From contig NZ_QYRN01000001.1 in the NCBI RefSeq assembly GCF_003583935.1, positions 124,001 through 188,000 of the forward strand: a stretch of DNA of 64,000 nt, in the 5' to 3' direction. Made by a program: the position numbers and the translations under genes. This stretch comes from Aureimonas flava (GTDB lineage: Bacteria > Pseudomonadota > Alphaproteobacteria > Rhizobiales > Rhizobiaceae). The notes beneath the pieces are model-generated. The model saw only the letters and a list, made by a program, of their open reading frames with translations, made no database searches and was not told where the DNA came from. Below are positions 17,460-26,587 of this stretch, piece after piece (position 1 is the first letter of the stretch; each line of letters starts with the position of its first letter).

Positions 17460-18374
17460 ATGACAGCCAATCCCACCATCGCCTTCGTGGGCCTCGGCAA
17501 CATGGGGAGGCCGATGGTGTCGCGTCTTCTCAGCGCCGGGACGCACGTGCGCGCCTTCGACGCCTCGCCGACGGCCGTCGAGGCCTCGCGGGCGGCCGGC
17601 ATCGAGGTGTCGGCGACGCTCGTCGAGGCGGTAACCGACGCCGATGTGCTCGTCACCATGCTGCCTGCCGGGCGGCACGTCGCCGCCGTGTGCGAGGAGG
17701 CCTACCCGCTTCTTGCGACGGGTGCCCTGCACATCGACTGCTCGTCCATCGACATCGCGAGCGCGCAGGCGATCCACGCATCGGCGGCCGCGCGCGACCT
17801 CCAATCCGTCGACGCGCCCGTTTCGGGCGGCACGGGCGGCGCAACGGCCGGCACGCTGACCTTCATGCTGGGCGGCGACGCGGCGGCGGTGGAGCGGGCG
17901 CGGCCGATCCTGGAGCCGATGGCCGGCCGAATGGTCCATTGCGGCGCGGCCGCAGCCGGACAGGCGGCGAAGATCTGCAACAACATGATTCTCGGCATCT
18001 CCATGGTCGGTGTCTGCGAGGCGTTCGCCCTGGCCGAGAAGCTCGGCCTGTCGCATCAGGCGCTGTTCGACGTGGCGTCGAAGTCCTCCGGCCAGTGCTG
18101 GTCGCTCACGAGCTATTGCCCCGTGCCGGGGCCGGTGCCGGCCTCGCCCGCCAACAATGGCTACCGGCCGGGCTTCGCGGCGGCGCTGATGTCGAAGGAC
18201 CTCGGCCTCTCGCAGGCCGCGGCGGGGGACGCGGGTCTGGAGACGCCGATGGGCGCCCTGGCCCGCTCGCTGTTCGACCGCTTCGTGGAAGAGGGCGGCG
18301 GCGAGCGCGACTTTTCCGCGATGATCGAATTCCTGCGCGGGCCGGCGCCCGCCGATGCGGAGGGCGGACGATGA
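17460..18374 (+). CDS. mmsB: 3-hydroxyisobutyrate dehydrogenase
   Basis: 304-aa beta-hydroxyacid dehydrogenase. It has the N-terminal NAD loop GLGNMGRPM, the substrate-binding DAPVSGGTGGATAGTLTFMLGG and the catalytic Lys region GQAAKICNNM. It oxidises 3-hydroxyisobutyrate to methylmalonate semialdehyde in valine catabolism. The ATG at 17460 has GGAGGAGGG upstream. It lies 42 bp after the acyl-CoA dehydrogenase and overlaps the next start (ATGA). The hydratase, hydrolase and mmsA for a complete valine route are not in this window. Confidence 0.9.
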   Translation: MTANPTIAFVGLGNMGRPMVSRLLSAGTHVRAFDASPTAVEASRAAGIEVSATLVEAVTDADVLVTMLPAGRHVAAVCEEAYPLLATGALHIDCSSIDIASAQAIHASAAARDLQSVDAPVSGGTGGATAGTLTFMLGGDAAAVERARPILEPMAGRMVHCGAAAAGQAAKICNNMILGISMVGVCEAFALAEKLGLSHQALFDVASKSSGQCWSLTSYCPVPGPVPASPANNGYRPGFAAALMSKDLGLSQAAAGDAGLETPMGALARSLFDRFVEEGGGERDFSAMIEFLRGPAPADAEGGR

Positions 18375-20062
18375 CCACGCTTCGAGAGGCCCGCGACTTC
18401 CTGCTCGCCCATCGCGACGACCTGTACGCCGCGCGGGCGGGCTTCCGCTGGCCCGAGCCCGCGACGTTCAATTGGGCGCTGGAGTGGTTCGACGCGGTGC
18501 TGGCTGCCGACCCCGCGACGCGGCACCGCCCTGCGCTGCGGATCGTGGATTGCGCCGAGGGGCGCGAGACAAGCTTGAGCTTCGTCGAACTGTCGCAGCG
18601 CTCGAACCGGCTCGCCAACCTCCTGCGCGCGCAAGGGCTGGCGCGCGGCGACCGTCTGCTGCTGCTCATGGGCAACGAGCCGCTGCTCTGGGAGGTGATG
18701 CTCGCGGCCTTCAAGCTCGGCATTGTGGTGATTCCCGCAACGCTCCTCCTGACGGCGAGCGAGCTGGAGGACCGGATCGAACGGGGCGGCGTCAAGGCGG
18801 TGGTCACCGACCTGGGCCAGTGCGCCAAGGTGGACGAGGCGGGCTTCCGTGGCCTGCGTCTCGTGGCCGGGGCGAGCGTTCCGCCCGGCTGGACCTCGCT
18901 CGACGCACGGATGGACGCGTCGGCCGACTTCCGACCGGAGGGAGAGACGCGTTCGGACGATCCGCTGCTCCTCTACTTCACGTCCGGCACGACGGCCAAG
19001 CCCAAGCTCGTGCTGCACACCCACCGGTCCTATCCGGTCGGCGCGTTGACGACCATGTACTGGCTCGGCCTGCGCCCGGGCGACGTGCATCTCAACGTGT
19101 CGTCTCCCGGCTGGGCTAAGCATGCCTGGAGCTCGTTCTTCGCCCCGTGGAACGCGGGAGCCTGCGTGCTCGTGGTGAACCAGACCCGCTTCGACGCCAA
19201 GGTCCTGCTGGACGCCATCGGGAAGGCAGGCGCGACGACGCTTTGCGCCCCGCCCACCGTATGGCGGCATCTGGTGCAGGAGAACCTGGCCGCCGTGCCG
19301 CACAGCCTGCGCGAGCTCTGCGCCGCGGGGGAGCCGCTGAACCCGGACGTGATCGAACGGGTCTCGGCCGCCTGGGGCCTGAGGATTCGCGACGGCTACG
19401 GACAGACCGAGACAACGGCGATGGTCGCCAACGCGCCCGGCCTCGCCGCGGCGCCCGGTTCCATGGGCCGCCCGCTGCCGGGCTACGAGATCGAGATCCT
19501 CGATGCCGACGACAACCCGGCCGACGAGGGCGAGGTGTGCCTTCGGCTCGGGTCGTCCCGGCCGGCCGGCCTGATGACGGGCTACCTGCGCGACGACGGC
19601 ACGCTGACGGGCGCCGACGGCGCGCTCTACCGGACGGGCGACGTCGCCTTCCGCGACCAAGGCGGCGGGCTGACCTTCGTCGGCCGTTCCGACGACGTCT
19701 TCAAGTCGTCGGACTACCGCATCAGCCCGTTCGAGCTGGAAAGCGTCCTGATCGAGCACGCGAGCGTGCGGGAGGCGGCCGTCGTACCGTTGGCGGATTC
19801 GCTTCGGCTGGCCGTCCCCCGAGCCTTCGTGGCCCTCGCCGACGGGGCGCGGGCCGACCTCGAGACGGCGCGCTCGATCCACGCCCATGCGTCCCGACGG
19901 CTTGCGCCGTTCAAGCGGATCCGCGAGCTGGTGATCGTGTCGGAGCTGCCGAAGACGGTGTCGGGCAAGATTCGCCGCGTCGAGCTTCGGCGCCTCGACG
20001 GGGGCGAAATCCGCGACGACGCGGTTCTGGCGCAGTTCTCCGAGCGCGAGCTCGCGGGCTGA
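18371..20062 (+). CDS. AMP-forming acyl-CoA synthetase
   Basis: 563-aa member of the ANL/AMP-binding superfamily. It has the P-loop YFTSGTTAKPKLVLHTH at about residue 200, the adenine motif DGYGQTET, the hinge region YRTGDVAFRDQGG with DVFKSSDYRI, and the C-terminal catalytic lysine in PKTVSGKIRR. Layout and sequence resemble medium-chain/branched acyl-CoA synthetases (ACSM type). It probably activates a short carboxylate such as isobutyrate for the dehydrogenase at the start of the operon. It is translationally coupled to mmsB. The substrate is inferred from context only. Confidence 0.87.
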   Translation: MTTLREARDFLLAHRDDLYAARAGFRWPEPATFNWALEWFDAVLAADPATRHRPALRIVDCAEGRETSLSFVELSQRSNRLANLLRAQGLARGDRLLLLMGNEPLLWEVMLAAFKLGIVVIPATLLLTASELEDRIERGGVKAVVTDLGQCAKVDEAGFRGLRLVAGASVPPGWTSLDARMDASADFRPEGETRSDDPLLLYFTSGTTAKPKLVLHTHRSYPVGALTTMYWLGLRPGDVHLNVSSPGWAKHAWSSFFAPWNAGACVLVVNQTRFDAKVLLDAIGKAGATTLCAPPTVWRHLVQENLAAVPHSLRELCAAGEPLNPDVIERVSAAWGLRIRDGYGQTETTAMVANAPGLAAAPGSMGRPLPGYEIEILDADDNPADEGEVCLRLGSSRPAGLMTGYLRDDGTLTGADGALYRTGDVAFRDQGGGLTFVGRSDDVFKSSDYRISPFELESVLIEHASVREAAVVPLADSLRLAVPRAFVALADGARADLETARSIHAHASRRLAPFKRIRELVIVSELPKTVSGKIRRVELRRLDGGEIRDDAVLAQFSERELAG

Positions 20063-20081
20063 TCGGCGCGGGCCGGACCGT

Positions 20082-20468
20082 TCAGGCGGTCTCGTCGCCG
20101 GCGATGACCCGGCCGAGGATCGAGACGAGTGCCGTTCCGTCGCAGGGCTTGTTGCAGACCTCGACGCCGGGATAGCGTTCGGCCAGCGTGCGCTTCTCGC
20201 CCTGACCGGTGTGGAACACGAACGGTATCTGGTTCTGCCGGAGGTAATCGGCCACCGGGTAGGACGTCTTGCCGTGGAGATTCACGTCGAGGATGGCGGC
20301 GTCGAACTGCTCGCGCTTGGCGCAGGCCTCGGCGATCGGCAGCGTGCCGGCACAGGTCACCCGCGCGCCGCGTTCGTGCAACTCCGCCTCGATGTCGATC
20401 GCGACCAGAAACTCGTCTTCGACCACGAGAACGTGCTTGCCCGCCAACGCGGCCTTCGTCGCTGCCAC
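20082..20468 (-). CDS. Single-domain response regulator
   Basis: CheY-like receiver protein, about 128 aa. The acidic pocket is in VLVVEDEFLVA, the phospho-acceptor Asp at about residue 61 is in AAILDVNLHG, and the conserved Lys is in CNKPCDG. There is no output domain. The frame opens at a TTG at 20528, but a GTG at 20468 preceded by GAGGG is the more likely start. Receivers of this type often pair with HWE kinases in alphaproteobacteria; no kinase is adjacent, but a similar receiver and an HWE kinase lie at 54-56 kb. Confidence 0.8.
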   Translation of the reverse strand: MAATKAALAGKHVLVVEDEFLVAIDIEAELHERGARVTCAGTLPIAEACAKREQFDAAILDVNLHGKTSYPVADYLRQNQIPFVFHTGQGEKRTLAERYPGVEVCNKPCDGTALVSILGRVIAGDETA

Positions 20469-20580
20469 CGAACCCTCGTTTTCCAGTCCGCGCCGCCCCA
20501 CCGGTCCATGGAAGGCGATCCTGCTCAAACCCTATACTCTGCAATGACGGTTAAGGCGGGGTTTGAGCCAAAAGTTCCTC

Positions 20581-20626
20581 GCGAAAGAAAAGACGGCGGG
20601 CGAACCGTTTCGGTCCGCCCGCCGTC
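20581..20626 (-). terminator. Intrinsic terminator of the fucose-type ABC operon
   Basis: A 15-bp stem with one mismatch (20592-20606 with 20612-20626) is followed, on the minus strand, by a T-rich tract (complement of 20581-20591). It lies 18 bp after the permease stop. Confidence 0.85.
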
Positions 20627-20643
20627 CCTCGGAGGCGTTGCGC

Positions 20644-21627
20644 TCAACCGCGCCGGCGGCGGAGCTGATCGAAATAGACGATCACGATGATCAGGACGCC
20701 GGTGATGATCCGCTGCCAGAACGAATTGACGTTCAGGAGGTTGGCGCCGTTGTTGATCGTGGCGAGGATGAAGGCGCCGATCAGCGGTCCGTGCACCGAG
20801 CCCACCGCGCCGAAGAGGCTGGTGCCGCCGATCACGGAAGAGGCGATGGCCTGGAGCTCCCACCCCTCGGCCTGCGTCGCGTTGCCGACGCCGATGCGGG
20901 TCGCCAGGAGCACGCCCACGAATGCCGCGCAGAGCGCCGAGAGCGAATAGGCCATGTAGATGGTGCGCGAGACGCTGACGCCGGACAGACGCGCGGCCTC
21001 CGGGTTGGAGCCGACCGCGTAGAGATAGCGGCCGAAGCGCGAGCGGTGCAGGAAGACGAAGGCGGGCACCGCGACCAGGATCACCATCCAGAACAGGTTG
21101 GGGATGCCGAGGAAGCTGTTGCGCGAGAACTCGTTGAAGGACCGGTCGGCGATCGAGATGGTCGAGCCGTTGGTGATCACGAGGCCGATGCCGCGCAGCG
21201 CCGTCAGCGTCGCAAGCGTGATGATGAAGGGCGGCAGGCCCATCTTCACGATGCCGAACCCGTGGAACATGCCGATGGCAAGGCCCATCAGAAGGGTCAG
21301 GATCACGGCCAGCCAGACCGGCACGCCGGCCTGAAGCAGCCAGGCGATCACCGTGGTCGAGAAGCCGACCACCGCGCCCACCGAGAGGTCGATGCCGGCG
21401 GTGATGATGACGAAGGTCTGCCCGATCGCCAGGATCGCGATCATCGACCCCTGCCGCAGCAGGTTGGAGATGTTGTTCGTGGTGGCGAAGGTCGGCGTCG
21501 CGAAGGCCAGGAAGACCCAGAGGGCGACCAGGAGACCCAGAAGGGTCAGTGCGAACAGGAAGCCGAAGTTGCGGCGGGGCTTCTTCATGGAAGCCACGGC
21601 GTCGGCGTTGGAGCTTTGAATGGTCAT
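20644..21627 (-). CDS. CUT2 sugar ABC transporter permease (fucose-type locus)
   Basis: 327-aa inner-membrane permease with about ten hydrophobic segments. The family hallmark TAGIDLSVGAVVG is in the first third and GGTSLFGAVGSVHG near the end. It is the only permease of this transporter and should act as a homodimer. It follows the ATPase gene by 11 bp and ends at a strong terminator. L-fucose or a related deoxy sugar is inferred from the fucU, fuconate dehydratase and IclR neighbours. Confidence 0.85.
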   Translation of the reverse strand: MTIQSSNADAVASMKKPRRNFGFLFALTLLGLLVALWVFLAFATPTFATTNNISNLLRQGSMIAILAIGQTFVIITAGIDLSVGAVVGFSTTVIAWLLQAGVPVWLAVILTLLMGLAIGMFHGFGIVKMGLPPFIITLATLTALRGIGLVITNGSTISIADRSFNEFSRNSFLGIPNLFWMVILVAVPAFVFLHRSRFGRYLYAVGSNPEAARLSGVSVSRTIYMAYSLSALCAAFVGVLLATRIGVGNATQAEGWELQAIASSVIGGTSLFGAVGSVHGPLIGAFILATINNGANLLNVNSFWQRIITGVLIIVIVYFDQLRRRRG

Positions 21628-21638
21628 GTTCGCCTCGT

Positions 21639-23186
21639 TCAGACGCCGATGGCCTGGGTGAGAATGTCCTCGTGCGTGGACTGGTGAAAGCCGGAAGTGC
21701 CGACCAGGCGCCCGCCGCGGAAGACGTGCAGCGTGTCGGCGAGCTCGTAGACCTCCGGCAGGTAGGACGAGATCAGGAGGATGCCTGCGCCGTTCCGAAG
21801 GAGCTGGCCGAACAGCCGGTAGATCTCGGCCTTGGTGCCGACGTCGACGCCGACGGTCGGCTCGTCGAAGATGAAGACCTCGGCGCCGTGGTTCAGCCAC
21901 TTGCCGATGACGATCTTCTGCTGGTTGCCGCCCGACATGGAGGATGCGAGCGAGCGGCGGCTCGGCGTCTTGATCGCGAGGTTCTTGATCTGGCGCTCGG
22001 CGTGCTCGGCTTCCATGCGCGACGAGATGGTGATCCCGCGCGTCAGCCGGTCGTAGATCGGCAAATTGAGGTTGAAGCCGATGGGAAGGTTCAGCGCCAG
22101 CCCCTGGTCGCGCCGGCTCTCGGGCGCCAGCGCGATGCCGAGATCGATCGCCTTGCGCTCGTTGGAGATCTGGACCGGCTCGCCCTTCCACAGGATCTGA
22201 CCGGCGGTCTTCGGGTTGCGACCGAACAGGCTGAGCGCGAACTCGCTGCGCCCGGCACCGATCAGCCCGTAGAGGCCGACGATCTCGCCCGCACGCACCG
22301 TCAGCGAGACGTCCGAGAAACCGGCGCCCGACAGCTCTCGCGCCTCGATCAGAGGGGCGCCGAGCGGTACCTCCTCCTTGTGATAGATCTGGTCGAGCGA
22401 GCGGTTGATCATCATCGCGACCAGCTCGGCGTCGTTGGTCTCGCCGATCAGCCGCGTGCCCACCATGGTGCCGTCGCGCAGCACCGACACGCGGTCGGCC
22501 AACTCGAAGATCTCCTCCATGCGATGGCTGATGTAGACGATGGTCACGCCTTCCGACTTGAGGCGGCGGATCAGCGTGAAGAGCTGCGCGGCTTCCTGCC
22601 GGGTGAGGTAGGCGGTCGGCTCGTCGAAGATCAGGAAGCGGGTGCCGCGCAGCGAGGCGCGAGCCGTGGCAACGAGCTGCTGCTGGCCGATCGTCAGCGT
22701 GCCCAGTTCGGCCTCGGCGGGCAGTTGGAAGCCGAGATCGTCGAGGATCGCCTGGGCGGCCTCGTTCATCTTCCGCTTCTGCAGCATGCCGTAGCGCACG
22801 CTCTCGTCGCCCAGGAAGATGTTGGCGGCCACCGACAGGTGGCGGCACAGCACGACCTCCTGGTGAACGGCGTTGATGCCGTGGTCGATCGCCTCCTGCG
22901 GGGTGGCGAGATCCACCGGCTCGCCCTGCCAGACGATCTCGCCGCCGGAGCGCCGGATGACGCCCGTCAGCAGCTTGATGAGGGTCGACTTGCCCGCGCC
23001 GTTCTCCCCGACGATGGCGTGGACCTCGCCGGCCCGGAAGGCGAGGGAGGCGGGCTTGAGCGCGAGCACGGGGCCGTAGCGCTTCTCCAGCTCCTTGAGC
23101 TCCAGAATGGTGGCGCCCGCGGCGGGGATGGGGTCGGACGTCGGATGGATGTCGACGGGCAGGGGATCGTTCGGCGTTGGGGACAT
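21639..23186 (-). CDS. CUT2 sugar ABC transporter ATP-binding protein (fucose-type locus)
   Basis: 515-aa ATPase with two ABC domains. The first has Walker [10 protein letters not shown] at about residue 60 and Walker B FLIFDEPTAYL. The second has the signature SGGNQQKIVIGKWL, Walker B VFIFDEPTVGVD and a degenerate P-loop, as in RbsA-type proteins. An extra 30 residues precede the first domain. It sits between the binding-protein gene (261 bp upstream, with a hairpin) and the permease gene. Confidence 0.87.
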   Translation of the reverse strand: MSPTPNDPLPVDIHPTSDPIPAAGATILELKELEKRYGPVLALKPASLAFRAGEVHAIVGENGAGKSTLIKLLTGVIRRSGGEIVWQGEPVDLATPQEAIDHGINAVHQEVVLCRHLSVAANIFLGDESVRYGMLQKRKMNEAAQAILDDLGFQLPAEAELGTLTIGQQQLVATARASLRGTRFLIFDEPTAYLTRQEAAQLFTLIRRLKSEGVTIVYISHRMEEIFELADRVSVLRDGTMVGTRLIGETNDAELVAMMINRSLDQIYHKEEVPLGAPLIEARELSGAGFSDVSLTVRAGEIVGLYGLIGAGRSEFALSLFGRNPKTAGQILWKGEPVQISNERKAIDLGIALAPESRRDQGLALNLPIGFNLNLPIYDRLTRGITISSRMEAEHAERQIKNLAIKTPSRRSLASSMSGGNQQKIVIGKWLNHGAEVFIFDEPTVGVDVGTKAEIYRLFGQLLRNGAGILLISSYLPEVYELADTLHVFRGGRLVGTSGFHQSTHEDILTQAIGV

Positions 23187-23410
23187 GGAACCCTCGGGAT
23201 CGCGGCGTCGAGGCGCCCCGGCCGCCGCGGCGGAGGGCGCGCCCGAGCGGGCGTCGGAAGCGTCGGCGGAACCCGGCGCGCCCCGCAGTCTCCGATCGCC
23301 GGGTCGCGAAGCCGCTGCGACCCATGCGGCGCATGGGGCAGGCGGCGACCGGCTCGGGATCGAAGCGGCTGCGGGGCCGGACCGGCGAGGTCTTGACCGA
23401 CGCGAAGAGG

Positions 23411-23436
23411 CGGAGGGCGGCTGGCGCCGCCCTCCG
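23411..23436 (-). terminator. Stem-loop between binding-protein and ATPase genes
   Basis: A perfect 11-bp stem (23411-23421 with 23426-23436) with a TGGC loop lies 11 bp after the binding-protein stop on the minus strand. There is no T-run. Such hairpins often protect or separate the abundant binding-protein message from the transporter message. Confidence 0.65.
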
Positions 23437-23447
23437 GTCGATGATCG

Positions 23448-24431
23448 TCAGTTGACCTTGGGGTTCAGCAGTTCCTGCGACCGGGCGTCGTTCATGTTCT
23501 CGGTCGTGATGAGGTTCGCGCCCGTATCCACGGTCTTCTCGACGCTCTCCTTCTTGGAGGCGGCGAGCGCCGTCTTGATGCCGTCGTAGCCCATGCGATA
23601 CGGATCCTGCACCACGAGGCCGGAGATCACGCCGTCCTGAAGGAAGCTGACCAGGCGCTCGTCGCTGTCGAAGCCGATCAGCGCCAGCTTGTCCTTCACG
23701 CCGTTCTCCGCAACCGCCTGCCCGGCGCCCTGCGCCATGATCAGGTTGGAAGCGAAGATGCCGACGAGGTTCGGGTTGGCGGTCAGAAGGTCGGTGGTGA
23801 TGTTGAGACCCGTGGCGGCCTGGCCGTCGGCGTAGCGGTCGGCGACCAGCTTCAGGCCCGGATGCTTGGCGAGCTGCTCGATGAAGCCTTTCTTGCGCTC
23901 CTCCAGCGAGCCGGCGTTCGGCGTGTTGGTGATCAGCGCGACCTCGCCCTCTTCCTTGCCGGTCTTGGCCTTAATGGCCGCCGCAAGGCCGTCGGCGGCG
24001 ATGCGGCCGCCCTGGACGTTGTCGGTGGTGAGGAACGAGGTGAAGGCGTCCGAATCGGCGCCCGAGTCGATGCCGATGATCGGAACGGACTGAGCCGCCT
24101 CGGTGATCGGGGGGCCGAGAGCGGTGCGCTCGGTCGGCGCGATCACGATCGCGGCGGGGCTACCCGCCACGGCGTTCTCCAGGATGGAGATCTGGCCGTT
24201 GATGTCGGTTTCGGCCTGCGCGCCGAGCTCGGGAACGTTGACGCCGAGATCCTTGCCGGCCTGACGCGCCCCGGCCAGCACGATCTGCCAGTAGAAGGAG
24301 GTCGTGTCCTTCACGATGATCGGGATGGTGGGCTGCTGGGCCATGGCGGCGCCGCCCGGCAGGGCGAGGGCCATCGTGGCCGCGGCGATTCCGGCGAGCG
24401 CGAGCCGGCGAGTGATGTTCAGTCTGGTCAC
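23448..24431 (-). CDS. CUT2 sugar-binding periplasmic protein (fucose-type locus)
   Basis: About 327-aa substrate-binding protein with an N-terminal signal (RRLALAGIAAATMALALPGG, then AMA-QQ) and the type I periplasmic-binding fold. Visible markers are KDTTSFYWQIVLAGARQA, the central IGIDSGADSD and IGFDSDERLVSFLQ. The GTG at 24431 has GGAGGA seven bases upstream, which decides it over the in-frame TTG and GTG further up. It has its own promoter region with operator-like arms (24463-24498). It delivers the sugar to the ATPase/permease encoded after it. Confidence 0.86.
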   Translation of the reverse strand: MTRLNITRRLALAGIAAATMALALPGGAAMAQQPTIPIIVKDTTSFYWQIVLAGARQAGKDLGVNVPELGAQAETDINGQISILENAVAGSPAAIVIAPTERTALGPPITEAAQSVPIIGIDSGADSDAFTSFLTTDNVQGGRIAADGLAAAIKAKTGKEEGEVALITNTPNAGSLEERKKGFIEQLAKHPGLKLVADRYADGQAATGLNITTDLLTANPNLVGIFASNLIMAQGAGQAVAENGVKDKLALIGFDSDERLVSFLQDGVISGLVVQDPYRMGYDGIKTALAASKKESVEKTVDTGANLITTENMNDARSQELLNPKVN

Positions 24432-24462
24432 AGAGATTTCCTCCACCAAATAGACCGTTCTT

Positions 24463-24498
24463 TACGGTTCTTATTGATAACAGTATAGTTGAACCGTA
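24463..24498 (-). promoter_or_regulatory. Promoter/operator of the fucose-type transporter genes
   Basis: A perfect 8-bp inverted repeat, TACGGTTC (24463-24470) and GAACCGTA (24491-24498), flanks a minus-strand TATACT (-10-like, complement of 24485-24490). The same CGGTTC/GAACCG hexamers occur in the iclR/fuconate dehydratase intergenic region, suggesting one regulator for both. The -35 is weak, as expected for a regulated promoter. Confidence 0.55.
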
Positions 24499-24506
24499 TC
24501 CATGGT

Positions 24507-24536
24507 CCGGTTGATTGGCAAGTGCTTTTCAACCGG
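24507..24536 (-). terminator. Stem-loop after fucU
   Basis: A perfect 8-bp stem CCGGTTGA/TCAACCGG (24507-24514 with 24529-24536) with a 14-nt loop lies 21 bp beyond the fucU stop. It could end or attenuate the upstream operon before the transporter promoter. There is no T-run; it could instead be a protein-binding site. Confidence 0.4.
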
Positions 24537-24557
24537 AAACATTAAGTATACGGCGGT

Positions 24558-24980
24558 TTACAGCACGCCTGTCTTCAGGATGAGGTTACCGTAATGGCGT
24601 GTCTCCCCGGTCGCGACGATCAGGCATGCGGTCTTGGCTCGCTCGTAGAACGCGAAGCGTTCCAGCGAGCGGATCGGGAAGTCGCCCGCACGGCGGCGCA
24701 CGACCTCGGCGAACTCTTCGGCGATCGGCGGCACCGCGGCAGGGTCGCCGACGACCTCCATGCGGAATGCCGCGGCGTCCACGAACGTATCGAGCGGCAG
24801 ATGGGTCAGGATCGCGTCCGCCGCCGCCACCGCGTCGACGCCGTCGAGGCGCACCACGCGCGGTCCCAACGAATGCGAGGGAAAGTTCGCGTCGGAGATC
24901 ACCAGTTCGTCGCCGTGGCCGAGGGAGCGCAGGGCGTGCAGCAGGTCCGGGCCGAGCAGGGGATGGATGTCGCGGAGCAT
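24558..24980 (-). CDS. fucU: L-fucose mutarotase (RbsD/FucU family)
   Basis: 140-aa RbsD/FucU fold protein. It opens MLRDIHPLLGPDLLHALRSL and has GHGDELVISDANFPSHS, carrying the catalytic His and Asp of the family. It ends YGNLILKTGVL, the FucU-type tail with the Tyr/Asn pair. It converts alpha- and beta-L-fucose, feeding the oxidative pathway. It lies 11 bp after the SDR gene in the iclR-SDR-fucU unit. Confidence 0.9.
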   Translation of the reverse strand: MLRDIHPLLGPDLLHALRSLGHGDELVISDANFPSHSLGPRVVRLDGVDAVAAADAILTHLPLDTFVDAAAFRMEVVGDPAAVPPIAEEFAEVVRRRAGDFPIRSLERFAFYERAKTACLIVATGETRHYGNLILKTGVL

Positions 24981-24991
24981 GCCGTCCTTCC

Positions 24992-25735
24992 TCAGATGTT
25001 GGTCCAGCCGCCGTCGATCGAGACGGCCTGGCCGGTGACGAAGCCGGACTCGGGCGCCGCCAGGTAGACGGCGAGCGCCGCGATCTCCTCCGGCCGGCCG
25101 AGACGGCCCATGGGCTGGCGCGCGGCGAAGGCGAGGCGGGCGGCGTCGAGATCGCCCGTGGCGCGCATCCGGTCTTCCAACGAGGGGCTTTCCACCGTGC
25201 CCGGGCAGATCGCGTTGGCGCGGATGCCCTGGCCCACGAAGTCGGCGGCGACGGACTTGGTGAGCCCGATCACCGCGGCCTTGGACGCGCCGTAGACGAA
25301 GCGGTTGGGCGCGGCGATCACGGAGGAGGCGACCGACGCGATGTTGACGATGGAGCCGCCGCCGCCGTCGATCATCGCCGGCAGGAATGCGCGAACCATG
25401 CGGTACATCGACTTCACGTTGAGCTCGAAGGCGAAGTCGAACTCCTCTTCCGTGCAGTCCATGATCGTGCCGGAATGCACGAAGCCGGCGCAGTTGAAGA
25501 GGATGTCCGCGCGCCCGGTCTCCTGCGCGAAGGCGGCGATCGCCGCGCCGTCGCGCACGTCGAGGCGACGGGTCGTGATGCCCGGTTCGGACTCGAGCTC
25601 GGCGAGGCGCTCGGCGTTGATGTCGGTGGCGATCACCTCGGCGCCCTCGCGGGCGAAGGCGAGGGCGGTGGCGCGGCCGATGCCCTGGGCGGCGGCGGTC
25701 ACCACGGCACGCTGGCCTTTCAGACGTTCGGTCAA
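24992..25735 (-). CDS. SDR, probable 2-keto-3-deoxy-L-fuconate dehydrogenase
   Basis: 247-aa classical SDR with the cofactor loop TAAAQGIG, acidic ATDINAERL favouring NAD, NCAG, catalytic Ser in VNIASVASS and Y-x3-K in YGASKAA. It resembles the DHRS6/BDH2-like group to which bacterial 2-keto-3-deoxy-L-fuconate dehydrogenases belong. The TTG at 25735 overlaps the IclR stop and has GGGGAG upstream. Context (fucU next, L-fuconate dehydratase divergent) supports the fucose role. It could instead be the L-fucose 1-dehydrogenase, which is otherwise missing here. Confidence 0.82.
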   Translation of the reverse strand: MTERLKGQRAVVTAAAQGIGRATALAFAREGAEVIATDINAERLAELESEPGITTRRLDVRDGAAIAAFAQETGRADILFNCAGFVHSGTIMDCTEEEFDFAFELNVKSMYRMVRAFLPAMIDGGGGSIVNIASVASSVIAAPNRFVYGASKAAVIGLTKSVAADFVGQGIRANAICPGTVESPSLEDRMRATGDLDAARLAFAARQPMGRLGRPEEIAALAVYLAAPESGFVTGQAVSIDGGWTNI

Positions 25736-26586
25736 ATGCGCTCTCCCCTGGGCATTGCGGCGCGCGGCGGCGCCGGATCGATGGTGTCCGACGGTGCCGC
25801 GATCGGCGCGGCCAGCGCGGCGCTGATGCGCCCTGCCGCGCGCGCGACCTCGTCGGCCAGTTCCTCCGGCTCCACCGGATTGTGCAGGATGCGCAGATGG
25901 GGGCAGGTCAGCGCGGCCACCGCGCCCGTGTCCTCAGGGTCGAAGATCGGTAGCGACACGTCCGTCACCCCGTCGGTGATGCCCGAGGCGCGCACGATGC
26001 GCCCGGCGCGGCGGAACCGGTCGAGCCGGGCGTCGAGATCGCCGAAGTCGAAGCCGGGCTCCTCCTCGGCGATCGCGGAGAGCGTGCGCTCGCGCCGCCG
26101 CTCGCTCATGAAGGCGAGAAGGCAGTGGCCCGAACCCGTGCGCACCAAGGGCTGGCGGTAGCCGATGCGAACCGAGAAGCCGATATGCGACACGCTTTCC
26201 GTCCGCGCGATCACCACCATCTGCGTGCCGCTGGGCACCGCGAGATGGCAGGAATAACCCGTCGTCTCGGCGAAGTCGCGCATGACGGGCAGGGCCGCCT
26301 CGGTCAACGAGCGGTGCAGCGGACGATTGAGCCCGAGCCGGAACAGCTTGTCGGCCACCACGAACCGGTCCGTCCCGGCGCGGTCGAGATAGCCCCGCGC
26401 CTCCAGCACCGCGACCATGCGGAAGATCTCGCTGCGCGTGCGTCCCAGCGCGTCGGCCAACTCGCCGAGATTGAGCGCCGCCCGCGTGCTCGACAGGTGC
26501 TCCAGGATGTCGAGACCCTTCTCCAGCGCCGGGGCGCTGTAGCGGGCTCCATCCTCGGAAAGCGTTTCCTGTCGGTCGATTGACAT
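25732..26586 (-). CDS. IclR-family regulator of the fucose-type locus
   Basis: 284-aa regulator. The winged HTH (about residues 18-75) has [28 protein letters not shown], and the effector-binding IclR domain (about 90-255) has the typical [11 protein letters not shown] segment. It diverges from fuconate dehydratase with only 51 bp between starts, and a palindrome lies between. It is likely to repress or activate both directions in response to a pathway intermediate. A proline/alanine-rich C-terminal tail of about 25 residues overlaps the SDR start. Confidence 0.87.
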   Translation of the reverse strand: MSIDRQETLSEDGARYSAPALEKGLDILEHLSSTRAALNLGELADALGRTRSEIFRMVAVLEARGYLDRAGTDRFVVADKLFRLGLNRPLHRSLTEAALPVMRDFAETTGYSCHLAVPSGTQMVVIARTESVSHIGFSVRIGYRQPLVRTGSGHCLLAFMSERRRERTLSAIAEEEPGFDFGDLDARLDRFRRAGRIVRASGITDGVTDVSLPIFDPEDTGAVAALTCPHLRILHNPVEPEELADEVARAAGRISAALAAPIAAPSDTIDPAPPRAAMPRGERI

Positions 26587-26587
26587 G

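Noticed and set aside
15669-18056. A 795-codon minus-strand frame across the acyl-CoA dehydrogenase and mmsB
   Set aside because: Plus-strand genes have full catalytic motifs and good ribosome-binding sites; the antisense frame has none.
16148-20062. A 1304-codon frame ending in the acyl-CoA synthetase
   Set aside because: The first two thirds are out-of-frame shadow of the dehydrogenase and mmsB; the true start overlaps the mmsB stop at 18371.
20644-23334. An apparent ATPase-permease fusion on the minus strand
   Set aside because: The upstream portion is a shifted frame of the ATPase gene; the permease has its own start at 21627.
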